NCBI GenBank assembly: GCA_964479435.1
Contig: CAYZME010000061.1
Coordinates: forward strand, 1 to 11,475
Direction of reading: 5' to 3'
Length of the DNA stretch: 11,475 nucleotides
Source: JAAYKS01 sp964479435
GTDB lineage: Bacteria; Bacillota; Clostridia; Saccharofermentanales; UBA5734
Position 1 is the first letter of the stretch. Every line of letters starts with the position of its first letter. The position numbers and the translations under genes were made by a program. Shown here piece after piece: positions 1 to 7,808 of the stretch. Below the pieces are notes generated by a model that saw only the letters and a program-made list of their open reading frames with translations, was not told the DNA's origin and searched no databases.

Positions 1-334
1 GCGGCAGCCCCGGAGCCGGCCGGCTCCGGCGGTTGTTCTCGATGGTGACGCAGGGCAAATGCCCGTCGCGGGTGTCGCGCGCAGTCACGGCGGTGACCCG
101 GCCGGCCACACTGGCATAGACGCCCACCGCGTGCGGGTGCAGCGGTTCGGCGATCATCTGTCCCAACTGCACCCGGTCGCCGCACGCGACCAGCAGTCGC
201 GTGCGATCGGGATCGGGCAATGGCAAGTGGACGCATTTGGGCACATAGGTGGCGGTACCGCGGGTCTCCAAACGCTCGCGGTCGCTTGGCACCTCGCGGG
301 GGTCGATCCCATACGTCAAAAAGCCGATGCCCAT
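1..334 (-). CDS. rnfC: RnfC-like electron transport complex subunit, N-terminal part (cut by left edge)
   Basis: The first 111 codons are present and the frame is open to the edge. The product resembles the N-terminal RnfC domain (PF13375-type barrel-sandwich fold): GIDP near residue 9 in place of the usual GIHP, then a proline-rich stretch, CGDRVQLGQMIAE at about 51-63, and YASVAGRVTAV at 73-83, matching the family pattern GDxVxxGQxIAE ... VHASVSGxV. In the family, RnfC is the peripheral NADH- and Fe-S-binding subunit of the membrane Rnf complex, which couples ferredoxin and NAD redox to ion pumping. The ATG at 334 is preceded by AAAGGG five bases upstream and lies 12 bases after the apbE stop, so the two are probably co-transcribed. 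The Fe-S cluster motifs that would confirm it lie outside the window; the lower-scoring alternative is another protein with the same biotinyl-like domain, such as NqrA. Confidence 0.72.
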   Translation of the reverse strand, partial: MGIGFLTYGIDPREVPSDRERLETRGTATYVPKCVHLPLPDPDRTRLLVACGDRVQLGQMIAEPLHPHAVGVYASVAGRVTAVTARDTRDGHLPCVTIENNRRSRPAPGLP

Positions 335-346
335 GGCGTCCCTTTC

Positions 347-1501
347 TCAGCCGGAGGCCGCTGTGAAATGTATGTCGGTCAAAAAAGCCGCGGCGCCCGG
401 TGTCATGTCGACACGCCCGCCGGTGTAGATCCAGATCGCGTCGGTGTCGGGCATCGCGTCAATCCACGCGCGCCCCTCCTCATAGGGTAGCAGAAACAAG
501 GTGGAAGAGAGCAGGTCGGCCATCGCGCAATCGGCGGTAAAGACGGAAACGCCGCGGTAGCGTGCGGCCGGCATCAGCGTATCGGGGTCGATCAGGTGGC
601 TGTAATGGCGCCCGTCCACGGTGTAATAATTCTGATAATCGCCGCTGTTGCCGATCGCGCGGTCGGTGAGCTGGGCCACCGCCAGGTAGTCGGGCTGGCC
701 GTCGGCGGTCTCGCCCGGCTCCGGCAGCAGCGCGGACGGGTTCTGGATGCCGACGCTCCACGTTTCTTTGTCGTCCTGGAAGGGGCGGCCGTGGAGGACG
801 ATGCTGCTGGCGCCGTTGCTCAAAAGGAAGCTGTCCCAACCGGCCTGTGCCAGCTCGTCGGCAACGACACGGGTCGCGTAGCCTTTGGCCACGGCGCCGA
901 CGTCCAGCCGCAGGTCCGGGTCCGTGATCTGTATGGTGTTTGCCGCCGGATCGATCACCACCCGCTCCCAGCCGCTGTGCGCCGCCGCCGCGCGCAAGGT
1001 CGCCGGGTCGGGCAATACGGCCTGTTCTGGCGCGTCGCGCCCCGCTTCGCGGGTTTGCGACCACAACTCCAGCATCGCGCCCAGCGTGATGTCGATTTTG
1101 CCGCCGACCCGTTGCGCCTGGTCGCGGCAGAAGGTGAGCAGGCCGATGATTTCCGCGGCCACCGCCAACGGGGGACCGCCCGCGCCCTGGTTGACCGTGT
1201 ACAAGTTGACGACGCCCGCATGCGCGTTATAGATATCGAAGAGCGCGTGCAGCTGGGTAAAACGCGATTGGGCGGTCGCCGCCAGCCGCTCAAAATCGGC
1301 GGGCGACTCACAATACGCGATCACGGAAATGACGGTGTTAAACAGCCCGACGATGTCTTTGTGGTAGCGGGCGTAGCCGGCGTAGGGGCCGGTGGGGGCC
1401 GTGCGGCCCGGCTGGCAGGCGGTGACGGCCGGCAGTTGGGCCAGCAGCATCACCAAAAACAGGCAGACCGATGTCCGCCAGGCCCGACGGCCACGCGTCA
1501 C
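347..1501 (-). CDS. apbE: ApbE family FAD:protein FMN transferase, lipoprotein
   Basis: This enzyme transfers FMN from FAD to a threonine or serine of target flavoproteins such as RnfG/RnfD, outside the cytoplasmic membrane. The product has about 384 residues from the GTG at 1501. An Arg-rich n-region and a hydrophobic stretch (about 10-25) end in a lipobox VTAC with Cys29, so it is probably a membrane-anchored lipoprotein. Family motifs are clear: GGKIDITLGAMLELW at 133-147, DVGAVAKGYAT at 200-210, SVGIQNP at 249-255, SHLIDPDTLMPA at 301-312, and the Mg-binding type ADLLSST at 328-334. I chose the GTG because it overlaps the stop of the upstream esterase gene as GTGA, typical of translational coupling; an in-frame TTG at 1540 would give a longer overlap and no better signal peptide. 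The RnfC-like gene 12 bases downstream supports a role in maturing an Rnf-type complex. Confidence 0.95.
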   Translation of the reverse strand: MTRGRRAWRTSVCLFLVMLLAQLPAVTACQPGRTAPTGPYAGYARYHKDIVGLFNTVISVIAYCESPADFERLAATAQSRFTQLHALFDIYNAHAGVVNLYTVNQGAGGPPLAVAAEIIGLLTFCRDQAQRVGGKIDITLGAMLELWSQTREAGRDAPEQAVLPDPATLRAAAAHSGWERVVIDPAANTIQITDPDLRLDVGAVAKGYATRVVADELAQAGWDSFLLSNGASSIVLHGRPFQDDKETWSVGIQNPSALLPEPGETADGQPDYLAVAQLTDRAIGNSGDYQNYYTVDGRHYSHLIDPDTLMPAARYRGVSVFTADCAMADLLSSTLFLLPYEEGRAWIDAMPDTDAIWIYTGGRVDMTPGAAAFLTDIHFTAASG

Positions 1502-2565
1502 GGGGTCACCCGCAAAAAGAAATCGACAATGGCGTTCCAATCCTGTTCATTCTGCGCGTGTCCGCCGTCGCGGTAGAAAATCGCGTTGTGAGCGGAGACG
1601 CCCAGCAGATCAAAAATCGGCTGGGCCGCGCGGTGGGTGACGCCGGTGCCGACCGGGTTGGACCAGAAATCCTGGTTGCCTTCGGTGGTGATCAAAGCGC
1701 GCGGCGCCACCAGCGCTTTGAGCGTATGCAAATCAAACGGCAGCCGGTCTTCGCGCTCGGCAAAGTCCGCCAGCCGATCGCCAAACCAATAGGGGAAAGC
1801 GCGGGTGATGTTGCCGACGGTCTCGACTTTGGGCACCATGTCGGCGGCAAAACGGAAACAGCCGGCGCCGCCGCTGCCCGAGCCGCTGGAGGTGACCACA
1901 TCGACGCGCTCGTCGAAGATGCCGGCGCACGTCGTCGCCTTGCCGCCGCGGGAATGCCCCATGATGCAAATGCGCGGCCGGACCTGGTGGTCCCGCGTAT
2001 GCAGCCAGGTGTTGACCGCCATGTGGCCCCAGGCCCACGCGGCCAGTGTCTTGATCCGCAGCGAGGGGAAGAGCGCCTGAATGCCGGGGTGGTCGGCGTC
2101 GGCCGGCCCGTCCGGTGCCAGACCGAGCCGGTCGAGCGTGATCAGCTCGATCCCCTCGGCCACCAGCCGGTCTTCAACCGGGCACGATTCAAAAACGTTG
2201 CCGCTGTTTTTGACGATCACCCGGCCGCCGACCGGTCGCGCGGGCAGCGTCTGGCGGGCGCGGAAAGTATAGTCCTGCCCGTTGGCGCCGACGCCACGGG
2301 CCCGGATGTCCAGGATGGTGTAAGTTCGCGAGCCGTCGCGGGATGAGGTCTGCTCGACGACGGTCGCGTCGGCCCGCGCGGGCGCAGGCGGGACATCGCC
2401 AAACATATAGTGCGCGATCATCGCTTTGAGCCGCGCGCGGCCGGCCAGCCACTGATCCGCGGTCGTGATGGGGCGGCCTTCCCCGTCCAGCAGCAGATCG
2501 GGCAATTCGGGGATCAACGGCAGTTGATCTACGGGGGGGAACGAAAAGGCGTTTGTCTGGCTCAT
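1498..2565 (-). CDS. CE15-like alpha/beta-hydrolase (glucuronoyl esterase-type)
   Basis: The 355-residue alpha/beta-hydrolase has the sequence order of the CE15 glucuronoyl methylesterase group: AAWAWG at 175-180, nucleophile elbow GHSRGGK at 203-209 (Ser205), TSSGSGSGGAG at 225-235, ITRAFPYWF at 253-261, LPFDLHTLKALVAPR at 275-289, and a C-terminal GGHAQNEQDW with candidate catalytic His336. Characterised CE15 enzymes cleave esters between 4-O-methyl-glucuronate of xylan and lignin alcohols, and usually carry GCSRxG; here the Cys is His. The third catalytic residue is uncertain; Glu295 and Asp299 are candidates. I see no signal peptide, so it is probably cytoplasmic and may act on imported oligosaccharides or another ester. 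The start at 2565 follows AAGGAGA at 2571-2577; an in-frame ATG at 2619 has no such site. It lies 68 bases after yitT and its stop overlaps the apbE start. The substrate is not established. Confidence 0.82.
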   Translation of the reverse strand: MSQTNAFSFPPVDQLPLIPELPDLLLDGEGRPITTADQWLAGRARLKAMIAHYMFGDVPPAPARADATVVEQTSSRDGSRTYTILDIRARGVGANGQDYTFRARQTLPARPVGGRVIVKNSGNVFESCPVEDRLVAEGIELITLDRLGLAPDGPADADHPGIQALFPSLRIKTLAAWAWGHMAVNTWLHTRDHQVRPRICIMGHSRGGKATTCAGIFDERVDVVTSSGSGSGGAGCFRFAADMVPKVETVGNITRAFPYWFGDRLADFAEREDRLPFDLHTLKALVAPRALITTEGNQDFWSNPVGTGVTHRAAQPIFDLLGVSAHNAIFYRDGGHAQNEQDWNAIVDFFLRVTP

Positions 2566-2595
2566 GAGTCTCTCCTTACATGCCCGGTCTGGATT

Positions 2596-2611
2596 TTCCC
2601 GGCCCCGGGAA
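2596..2611 (-). other. intercistronic hairpin between yitT and the esterase gene
   Basis: Arms TTCCCGG and CCGGGAA flank two bases, giving a perfect inverted repeat in the 68-base gap. Neither strand follows it with a run of T, so it does not look like an intrinsic terminator. It may stabilise or process the transcript. Confidence 0.4.
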
Positions 2612-2633
2612 CCGCGCATGGTTCAACATCAGG

Positions 2634-3575
2634 TTATAAAAGCCCGCTGCCGGCAAAGCCCTCGCCCATCACCTCGCGCACTTCGGTGACGGTCACAAAG
2701 GCGGCCGGATCTTCTTGCTGGACGATCTGTTTTACCCGTTGGATTTCATTGCGCGCCACCACGCACATCAGGATGTGTTTGTCGCTGCCGGTGAACAGGC
2801 CGTGCCCGTCCCAGCCGGTCACCCCGCGCTCGACCTCGTCGAGGATCCGCCGGGCGATGGCGTTGTTTTTGTGCGAGATGATCAGGACCGAACGGCGGTA
2901 ATCGAACCCTTCCAGGATAAAGTCGATCGCCTTGGATGTCAGGAACATCGCGATCGCGGAATACATCGCGAGCACAAAACCCGTGCGCTCGACATCCATA
3001 TACGCGACGGCGGCGGCAAAAACCACCACGGCATCCAGGACCCACAGCAACTGTCCGATGCTCAGGGTTTTGGAGTATTTGCGGATCATCACCGCCACGA
3101 CATCGGAACCGCCCTGGGTAAAGCCTTTGCGCATGACAATCCCGATGCCGACCCCATACAGTACCCCGCCGACCACACAGAACAGCAGCGGTTCGGGGGC
3201 GCCGCCGGACGGATCGGCGAGAAAACGCGTGTACAGATCGGCGCACAGCGGGGCCGTCAGATCGATCGCCGCGGCATACAGGATGGTACCGACCAGGCTG
3301 CGTACGACAAAGGCGCGGTGGATCAGGAAAAAGCCGAGGACAAACAGGGGGATGTTGAGCAAAAGCACCAGCAAGCCAAAAGGCAGGTGCACGACGTCGC
3401 CGAACAGCTGATAAATAATGGAGGCCAACCCGGAGATGCCGCCCATGGTCAAGCGGATCGGCACATAGAAGAGGTTGACAGCGAAGCCGCAGATCGCGGT
3501 CCCGACCACCAACATGGCGACCGGAACCAGCGCCTTTTTCGCGCCATCTGCCAACCGCCGTCCTGTGGGTGCCAT
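2634..3575 (-). CDS. yitT: YitT family membrane protein (DUF161-DUF2179)
   Basis: The 313-residue integral membrane protein has several hydrophobic helices in the first two thirds (about 15-35, 42-58, 64-86, 89-110, 131-148, 163-184, 188-208), the conserved GFTQGGSDVVA at 151-161, and a soluble C-terminal DUF2179 domain from about 215 (SVLIISHKNNAIARRIL ... RGVTGWDGHGLFTG ... VARNEIQRVKQIVQ). Length and domain order are normal for the family, whose transported substrate is unknown. The ATG at 3575 has GGAGGG five bases upstream (3581-3586). An in-frame ATG at 3599 would begin almost on the predicted transcription start, so I reject it. It is the first gene after a good promoter at 3611-3639 and is followed by the esterase, apbE and rnfC-like genes on the same strand. 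Family assignment is secure; the physiological role is not. Confidence 0.94.
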   Translation of the reverse strand: MAPTGRRLADGAKKALVPVAMLVVGTAICGFAVNLFYVPIRLTMGGISGLASIIYQLFGDVVHLPFGLLVLLLNIPLFVLGFFLIHRAFVVRSLVGTILYAAAIDLTAPLCADLYTRFLADPSGGAPEPLLFCVVGGVLYGVGIGIVMRKGFTQGGSDVVAVMIRKYSKTLSIGQLLWVLDAVVVFAAAVAYMDVERTGFVLAMYSAIAMFLTSKAIDFILEGFDYRRSVLIISHKNNAIARRILDEVERGVTGWDGHGLFTGSDKHILMCVVARNEIQRVKQIVQQEDPAAFVTVTEVREVMGEGFAGSGLL

Positions 3576-3610
3576 CCGTGCCCTCCAAACCGCTCGCATC
3601 GTCTTTTTGT

Positions 3611-3639
3611 AGCGTATCGATCCCCTGGATAAAAGTCAA
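3611..3639 (-). promoter_or_regulatory. sigma70-type promoter for yitT
   Basis: On the minus strand TTGACT (3634-3639) and TACGCT (3611-3616) are separated by exactly 17 bases. Predicted initiation near 3604 leaves a leader of about 29 bases containing the GGAGGG site of yitT. It sits just after the GH106-like gene and so probably starts a new transcription unit running to the rnfC-like gene. Confidence 0.7.
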
Positions 3640-3661
3640 TTTCGGCGGCGCGTGGGACGCC

Positions 3662-3681
3662 AAAACCCGGCGCGAACCGGG
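3662..3681 (-). terminator. weak candidate terminator after the GH106-like gene
   Basis: On the minus strand, five bases past the TAA stop, CCCGG (3677-3681) and CCGGG (3666-3670) pair around a six-base loop and are followed by only four T (3662-3665). The short stem and short T run make it a weak intrinsic terminator, but the placement just before the yitT promoter is right. Confidence 0.45.
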
Positions 3682-3686
3682 GGCTA

Positions 3687-6600
3687 TTAATCGCGGGTCT
3701 TGTCCAGGATGTAGAGTTCGGGGCTTTTGAGGATGCCGGCCGGTTTCAAGCGGTACTCATAGGTAAAGGCGTCCCCGATGGTGCGCCACGAATTGGGGCC
3801 GAACCACTCCATCGTCGCGTCCGCGTTATGCAGCTGGCCAAAGGTGTTGTAGCGGTTTCCGTACAGGCGGATATCCAGGCGGTGCTTCCCCGGCAGCGTA
3901 TCGGGCAAACGCAAGGCGTAGGGCGAGTAGACAATGCGCCCGGCCGCGGCGCCATCCAGGGCCACATCCAACAGCGCGCCGCGGTATTGAGAGACGCGCA
4001 AAGTCATGGCCAGCGCATAGGTGTCGACCTGGAGGTGGTATACCAGATTGCCCCCGTAAAAGGGTAAACCCTGCCGGGTGATGTCTCCGAAGGCCAATCG
4101 CCGGACCGGCTTGCCCAACGTCAGGTCGCATCCCTGGAGGCGGACGGAAAAATCACCCAGCAAGTAGCAGGCTTCGAGGTGGGTGCGCCGGCCGAAGGGG
4201 AGCTTGATCTCGAGGGTGTGGCGGCCGCGGGCCAAAGCCGGCAGCTTGATTTTGCCGATCGCTTCATCGACGTAACAGCCGGCTGCCGGGGATGGGACTT
4301 TGACACCGTCGAGGCGGACGCGGGCGGCAGGGGCGCCTTCGAGCGCGAGGCAGGCGTCTGGAATCGCGACAGCACAGCGGAAGCGGAAACGCAAGCGGAC
4401 GGTATGGGTGGGCCGCTCAGGAGGCAGGGTCCACGGCTGGGCGACCGATTCCTCGCGTGAGGGCCAGCCGAGCCGCGCCCGCAGCTTATTGTCGGCGCGC
4501 AGCACTTCTTCTGCCGCTTCCCACGGGCCGTTGTCGAGCGAGACTTCGGGCAGGTCGAGCAAAGCGACATTGGGCTCTTCGAGGGTGACGCGCACCCGTT
4601 GCCCAAACGGCAACATGTTCTGCCCGCCTACGAACTGATTGCCGACGCGGCGCGGCACGTGAAAGGGGATCGGCGTGGGCGGCAACGGCGCGGTTTGGGC
4701 GTCGGCCGGGTCTTGCGGTAGCAAACGCAGCAGCAACGCGTCATGCTCGTACCACAGTTGTTCCAGTCCGGTCCAGCCTTGCGCGAAAACGGCGGGGCGG
4801 GGCTGGACGTTGCCGTCGGTGGTGTGCCATTCTTCCACCCGCCAACAGCCCCGGAGGCGGACGCGAAGCACACGCGGCCGGGCCAGGTCGGGTTGCTCCG
4901 GGTCGGTGCCGTGGGCCAGGAACAGCCATCTCGTGCCGTCGTCCTCGACACGCATCCGGTACAGCAAATCTGTGGCCGGCGAGCCGTCGTGCTCGCGGAC
5001 GTCCACGTCGCGGCAAGGTGCCAATGCCGTCAACAGCGCGTGGCGCTGGAACGGCAGGCGGCCGGCCTGCTGCCAGAGCGCCCGGCCACGCTCGCCGGGG
5101 CGCGCGTCGCACAGGGCCGGCGCTTCCCCGAGGAAAAACAGACGGCCGCCCTGGTTGGCAAAGGCTTCCAGCCGCTCGATGGTCGTGGAACGCAGCGTTT
5201 CGACGGGCGGGACGACGACGGCGTCATACGCCATCTGCCCGACGCAAAGCGGGTTCCCGCCCGCGGGGCACAAGTCGGGTAGCATCGATTCGGACAGGAA
5301 GTCAAAATCGATCTGGCCGAACAACAACCATTGGGTCAAAGCGAGAAAATGGTCATCCATCTGGTCGCGGCGCTGCCGTGTGCGCTCGTTGGAGCCCCAG
5401 CGCAGCCAATAGCTTTCGACGGGATGGACGACCGCCACCCGCGTCAACGGCCGCCCCCGCGTCATCGCCGCGTTGACGCGGGCGAAATGATCTTCCACAT
5501 ACGCGTATTGGCGGTGCCAGGGCGATTGGTGCCCGATCGCCGCCGGGTAATCGCGCTTGGCCTCGCCCGCCATGGACACCCAGGTTAAGTGGGGCACCCG
5601 GACCGTTACACCCAGCGCCGCCTGCCAGTCGCCCTGTAGCTTGTGGCCGCGGAAATCAAAATCCCAGTTGGTGACGCCGTACAATTCGGACAACACGCCG
5701 GGGCTGCCCTGTTGGTTGGCGACGGACTGCGCCTGTTTGGCGGTCGTATACTCATGGCGGTTGCACAAGATGTCGATGCCCGGCAGGTCGAACCCGCGCA
5801 GCGAGCGCATGGCCTCGCCGAGGGCCCGGGTCTGGCTCTCCAGCGTCGGCTCCTCCATCATATGCCCGGTCAGCATCAACCCATGCGCGCGGCACCAGGC
5901 GCCGACCTGGTCGGCAAAGGAGCGGGCAAAGCGTTCGGAGATGTGGTCGTGGTAGTGATAGCGGACGGTCGACACCCGATCTCCCGGCAGTTCCCAAAAT
6001 AGCTCGGGCAGGGCGTCCAACAGGTTTTCATCATAGGCGTCGGCAAACGATTGCGGGAGATCGTCGGTCCACGGGAGGATCACATCGGCGTTGCCGTCGG
6101 CAAATTCCATGACGGTTTTGTGGGTGAACTGCGGCTCATCGGTAAAAATCGCCGGGATCACGCCGCCGAACTCGCGGCCGACGTTTTCCAGATAGCGCTC
6201 ATGTGTGACCGAGATGAAGCGGCGGATGGCCTCGGGGTTGAGGGTGTCCACATAGGTCTGGTTGTTGAACCAGGGGTTTTCCGCCGCGGTTTCCAGATAC
6301 GCGTAAAAGGCGCCCTCCGGCGCGTCTTCGAGCTCGGATAAGCGGCGGTAGTATGTCAGATCGCCGTTCTCGGCCCATTCGATCGCGTAGCGGGCGATCA
6401 ACCGGCCGTTGCCGGTGCGCACGGGCCGCGCCATCGAGCCCTTGGTGGTGACGGCTTGACCGGCGCCGGCCCGGTAGGGCGTGCGCGTAAACAGCAAATG
6501 CCGGGCGCGCAAGGCGGGGTCGCGGGTCACGATGCCGCCGGCGGCGCCCGAGGGCCAGCGGTCTTCGTCGTATAGCCAGACCAGCATCCCCCGCTGCCTG

Positions 6601-6845
6601 GCCTGATCGACGCAAAAACGGATCAGGCGGAAAAAATCGTCAGATAAATAAGCGGTCGACATCCCGGTCCGGACATGGATATGAAACCCGCCGAACCCCA
6701 TCTGGTGCAGCATTTCGATGCCGCGCGCCAATGCCGGCTCGTCGATCGCGCAGTTCCAGGCCCAGAAGGGGGTGCCGCGGTACTCGGATCCGGGATGTTT
6801 GAACAGATCATGCGTCAGCGGGATATCGGCTTTTGGATACAACAT
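3687..6845 (-). CDS. GH106-like putative glycoside hydrolase, 1052 residues
   Basis: The protein opens with the hallmark of GH106-like (alpha-L-rhamnosidase-related) enzymes: EYRGTPFWAWN at 21-31, then GFGGFHIHVRTG at 50-61 and LYDEDRWPSG at 91-100, as in an (alpha/beta)8 barrel. Candidate active-site segments are TDEPQF at 235-240 (Glu237), GHMMEEPT at 327-334 (Glu331/332) and SELYGVTNWDFDF at 386-398 (Glu387). A Rossmann-like GATase-type domain follows (about 467-575, with YDAVVVPPVETL and GGRLFFLGEAP), then beta-sandwich regions to the end, including YGNRYNTFGQLHN near 995-1007. No signal peptide is visible, so it probably acts in the cytoplasm. The ATG at 6845 has AAGGAGG ten bases upstream. 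It lies 36 bases after the GDPD gene, probably in one operon. Substrate and catalytic residues are inferred from family resemblance only; rhamnosidase activity is not established for this subgroup. Confidence 0.8.
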   Translation of the reverse strand: MLYPKADIPLTHDLFKHPGSEYRGTPFWAWNCAIDEPALARGIEMLHQMGFGGFHIHVRTGMSTAYLSDDFFRLIRFCVDQARQRGMLVWLYDEDRWPSGAAGGIVTRDPALRARHLLFTRTPYRAGAGQAVTTKGSMARPVRTGNGRLIARYAIEWAENGDLTYYRRLSELEDAPEGAFYAYLETAAENPWFNNQTYVDTLNPEAIRRFISVTHERYLENVGREFGGVIPAIFTDEPQFTHKTVMEFADGNADVILPWTDDLPQSFADAYDENLLDALPELFWELPGDRVSTVRYHYHDHISERFARSFADQVGAWCRAHGLMLTGHMMEEPTLESQTRALGEAMRSLRGFDLPGIDILCNRHEYTTAKQAQSVANQQGSPGVLSELYGVTNWDFDFRGHKLQGDWQAALGVTVRVPHLTWVSMAGEAKRDYPAAIGHQSPWHRQYAYVEDHFARVNAAMTRGRPLTRVAVVHPVESYWLRWGSNERTRQRRDQMDDHFLALTQWLLFGQIDFDFLSESMLPDLCPAGGNPLCVGQMAYDAVVVPPVETLRSTTIERLEAFANQGGRLFFLGEAPALCDARPGERGRALWQQAGRLPFQRHALLTALAPCRDVDVREHDGSPATDLLYRMRVEDDGTRWLFLAHGTDPEQPDLARPRVLRVRLRGCWRVEEWHTTDGNVQPRPAVFAQGWTGLEQLWYEHDALLLRLLPQDPADAQTAPLPPTPIPFHVPRRVGNQFVGGQNMLPFGQRVRVTLEEPNVALLDLPEVSLDNGPWEAAEEVLRADNKLRARLGWPSREESVAQPWTLPPERPTHTVRLRFRFRCAVAIPDACLALEGAPAARVRLDGVKVPSPAAGCYVDEAIGKIKLPALARGRHTLEIKLPFGRRTHLEACYLLGDFSVRLQGCDLTLGKPVRRLAFGDITRQGLPFYGGNLVYHLQVDTYALAMTLRVSQYRGALLDVALDGAAAGRIVYSPYALRLPDTLPGKHRLDIRLYGNRYNTFGQLHNADATMEWFGPNSWRTIGDAFTYEYRLKPAGILKSPELYILDKTRD

Positions 6846-6881
6846 CGGCGACGAGCCTCCTTGCGTAACCGCTACCGATCT

Positions 6882-7754
6882 TCAGCGGTCTTTGCTGTCA
6901 TTATATCGTTCGCCGCGCGCCAAAACAGGCATATCCGGCCAGGGCTCAAAGATCATGGCGTCAAATCGCCGGCGCGCGTTGAGGTAACCCGATTGGTCCC
7001 GCACGGTCCAGGCAACCGCGGACGCGCCCAGGCGCCGGCACAGTCGCAACATCCACCCGTCGGCGTCTTGCACACGGTACGCGATGAAGTGGGGGCGCGA
7101 GAGGACATTGACCCACAGATGCCGCAACAAAAACCATTCCAGCCGGCGCCCGCGCAGGGCCGGGTCACGGCGGCCGGCGAGTTGCCCCCGCAGCAGCCGG
7201 GGGCGGTTGCGCCGGAACCAATGGACGATCCGCGGGTCAAACGACTCCACACACACCGGTCCGGTATAGTCGTCCAGCGCGCGGGCCACTTGCTCGCACA
7301 ATTGGCGGCGCAGCGGGGAGGGTTTGACTTCGACGATGATCGGCACCTGCCCGTTGGTCAGAGCCAGGACATCGGCGAACAGCGGGATGGCCTGATCGGA
7401 CCCGGCCAGCCGCAAGGGGGCCAGCGACGCGGCCGTTTGCTGCCATACCCATCCCTCGACACCGCATAAACGGCGCAAAGTGTCGTCGTGAAAAACAATC
7501 ACCTGCTGATCGGCCGTCAGGGCCACATCCAGTTCAAACCCGTATCCCGCCCCGATGGCGGCCTCGAAGGCCGCCAAGGAGTTTTCCGGCGGCTGTTGCG
7601 ACGGCGAGAAAAGACCGCGGTGCGCGTAATGCCAGCGCTTGAACCACTCATGCCCGGCGGGTGCGCGGCCGGGGCGCACCAGGTAGACCAGAGCGGCGGC
7701 CGCGACTGCTGCCGCCGCGCAGACGATGACCACTGCTTGTACGGCCATTGGCAT
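6882..7754 (-). CDS. membrane-anchored glycerophosphodiester phosphodiesterase (GDPD) family protein
   Basis: The 290-residue protein has one N-terminal transmembrane segment (about 5-26) and an exported or membrane-associated GDPD barrel. Catalytic motifs are intact: YAHRG with His45/Arg46, PENS with Glu57, ELDV with Glu74 and Asp76, FHDDTL with His89, and VEVKP with Glu142 and Lys144. The family hydrolyses glycerophosphodiesters to glycerol-3-phosphate and an alcohol, using a divalent cation; some anchored members act on teichoic acid or lipids. I chose ATG 7754 because AAGGAG (7763-7768) lies eight bases upstream; a GTG at 7763 would overlap that site. It is divergent from the sugar cassette across a 146-base gap and precedes the GH106-like gene by 36 bases. 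No convincing minus-strand promoter is visible, though TATAAA occurs around 7802-7807. Family is secure; substrate is unknown. Confidence 0.93.
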   Translation of the reverse strand: MPMAVQAVVIVCAAAAVAAAALVYLVRPGRAPAGHEWFKRWHYAHRGLFSPSQQPPENSLAAFEAAIGAGYGFELDVALTADQQVIVFHDDTLRRLCGVEGWVWQQTAASLAPLRLAGSDQAIPLFADVLALTNGQVPIIVEVKPSPLRRQLCEQVARALDDYTGPVCVESFDPRIVHWFRRNRPRLLRGQLAGRRDPALRGRRLEWFLLRHLWVNVLSRPHFIAYRVQDADGWMLRLCRRLGASAVAWTVRDQSGYLNARRRFDAMIFEPWPDMPVLARGERYNDSKDR

Positions 7755-7780
7755 TTTTACCACTCCTTCAGTATGTATAG

Positions 7781-7808
7781 TTGCACTGAAACGATGCGGT
7801 TTTATAAC
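7781..7808 (+). promoter_or_regulatory. candidate promoter of the plus-strand sugar cassette
   Basis: TTGCAC (7781-7786) and TATAAC (7803-7808) are 16 bases apart in the AT-rich gap between the divergent GDPD and isomerase genes. This leaves a leader of about 85 bases before the ATG at 7901. A second, less well spaced pair, TTGTCA (7830-7835) and TATACT (7850-7855), is 14 bases apart. The choice between them is uncertain. Confidence 0.45.

Noticed and set aside
59..490. Plus-strand open frame across the left edge region
   Set aside because: It is antisense to the RnfC-like gene and the end of apbE; its translation shows no family.
596..1576. Long plus-strand open frame opposite apbE
   Set aside because: It mirrors apbE, which has full family motifs; the translation is Arg/Gly/Gln-rich without recognisable domains. 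GC-rich DNA keeps antisense frames open.
2715..3632. Plus-strand open frame opposite yitT
   Set aside because: The translation is rich in Asp, Gln and His as expected from the complement of a membrane protein gene; yitT motifs on the other strand are unambiguous.
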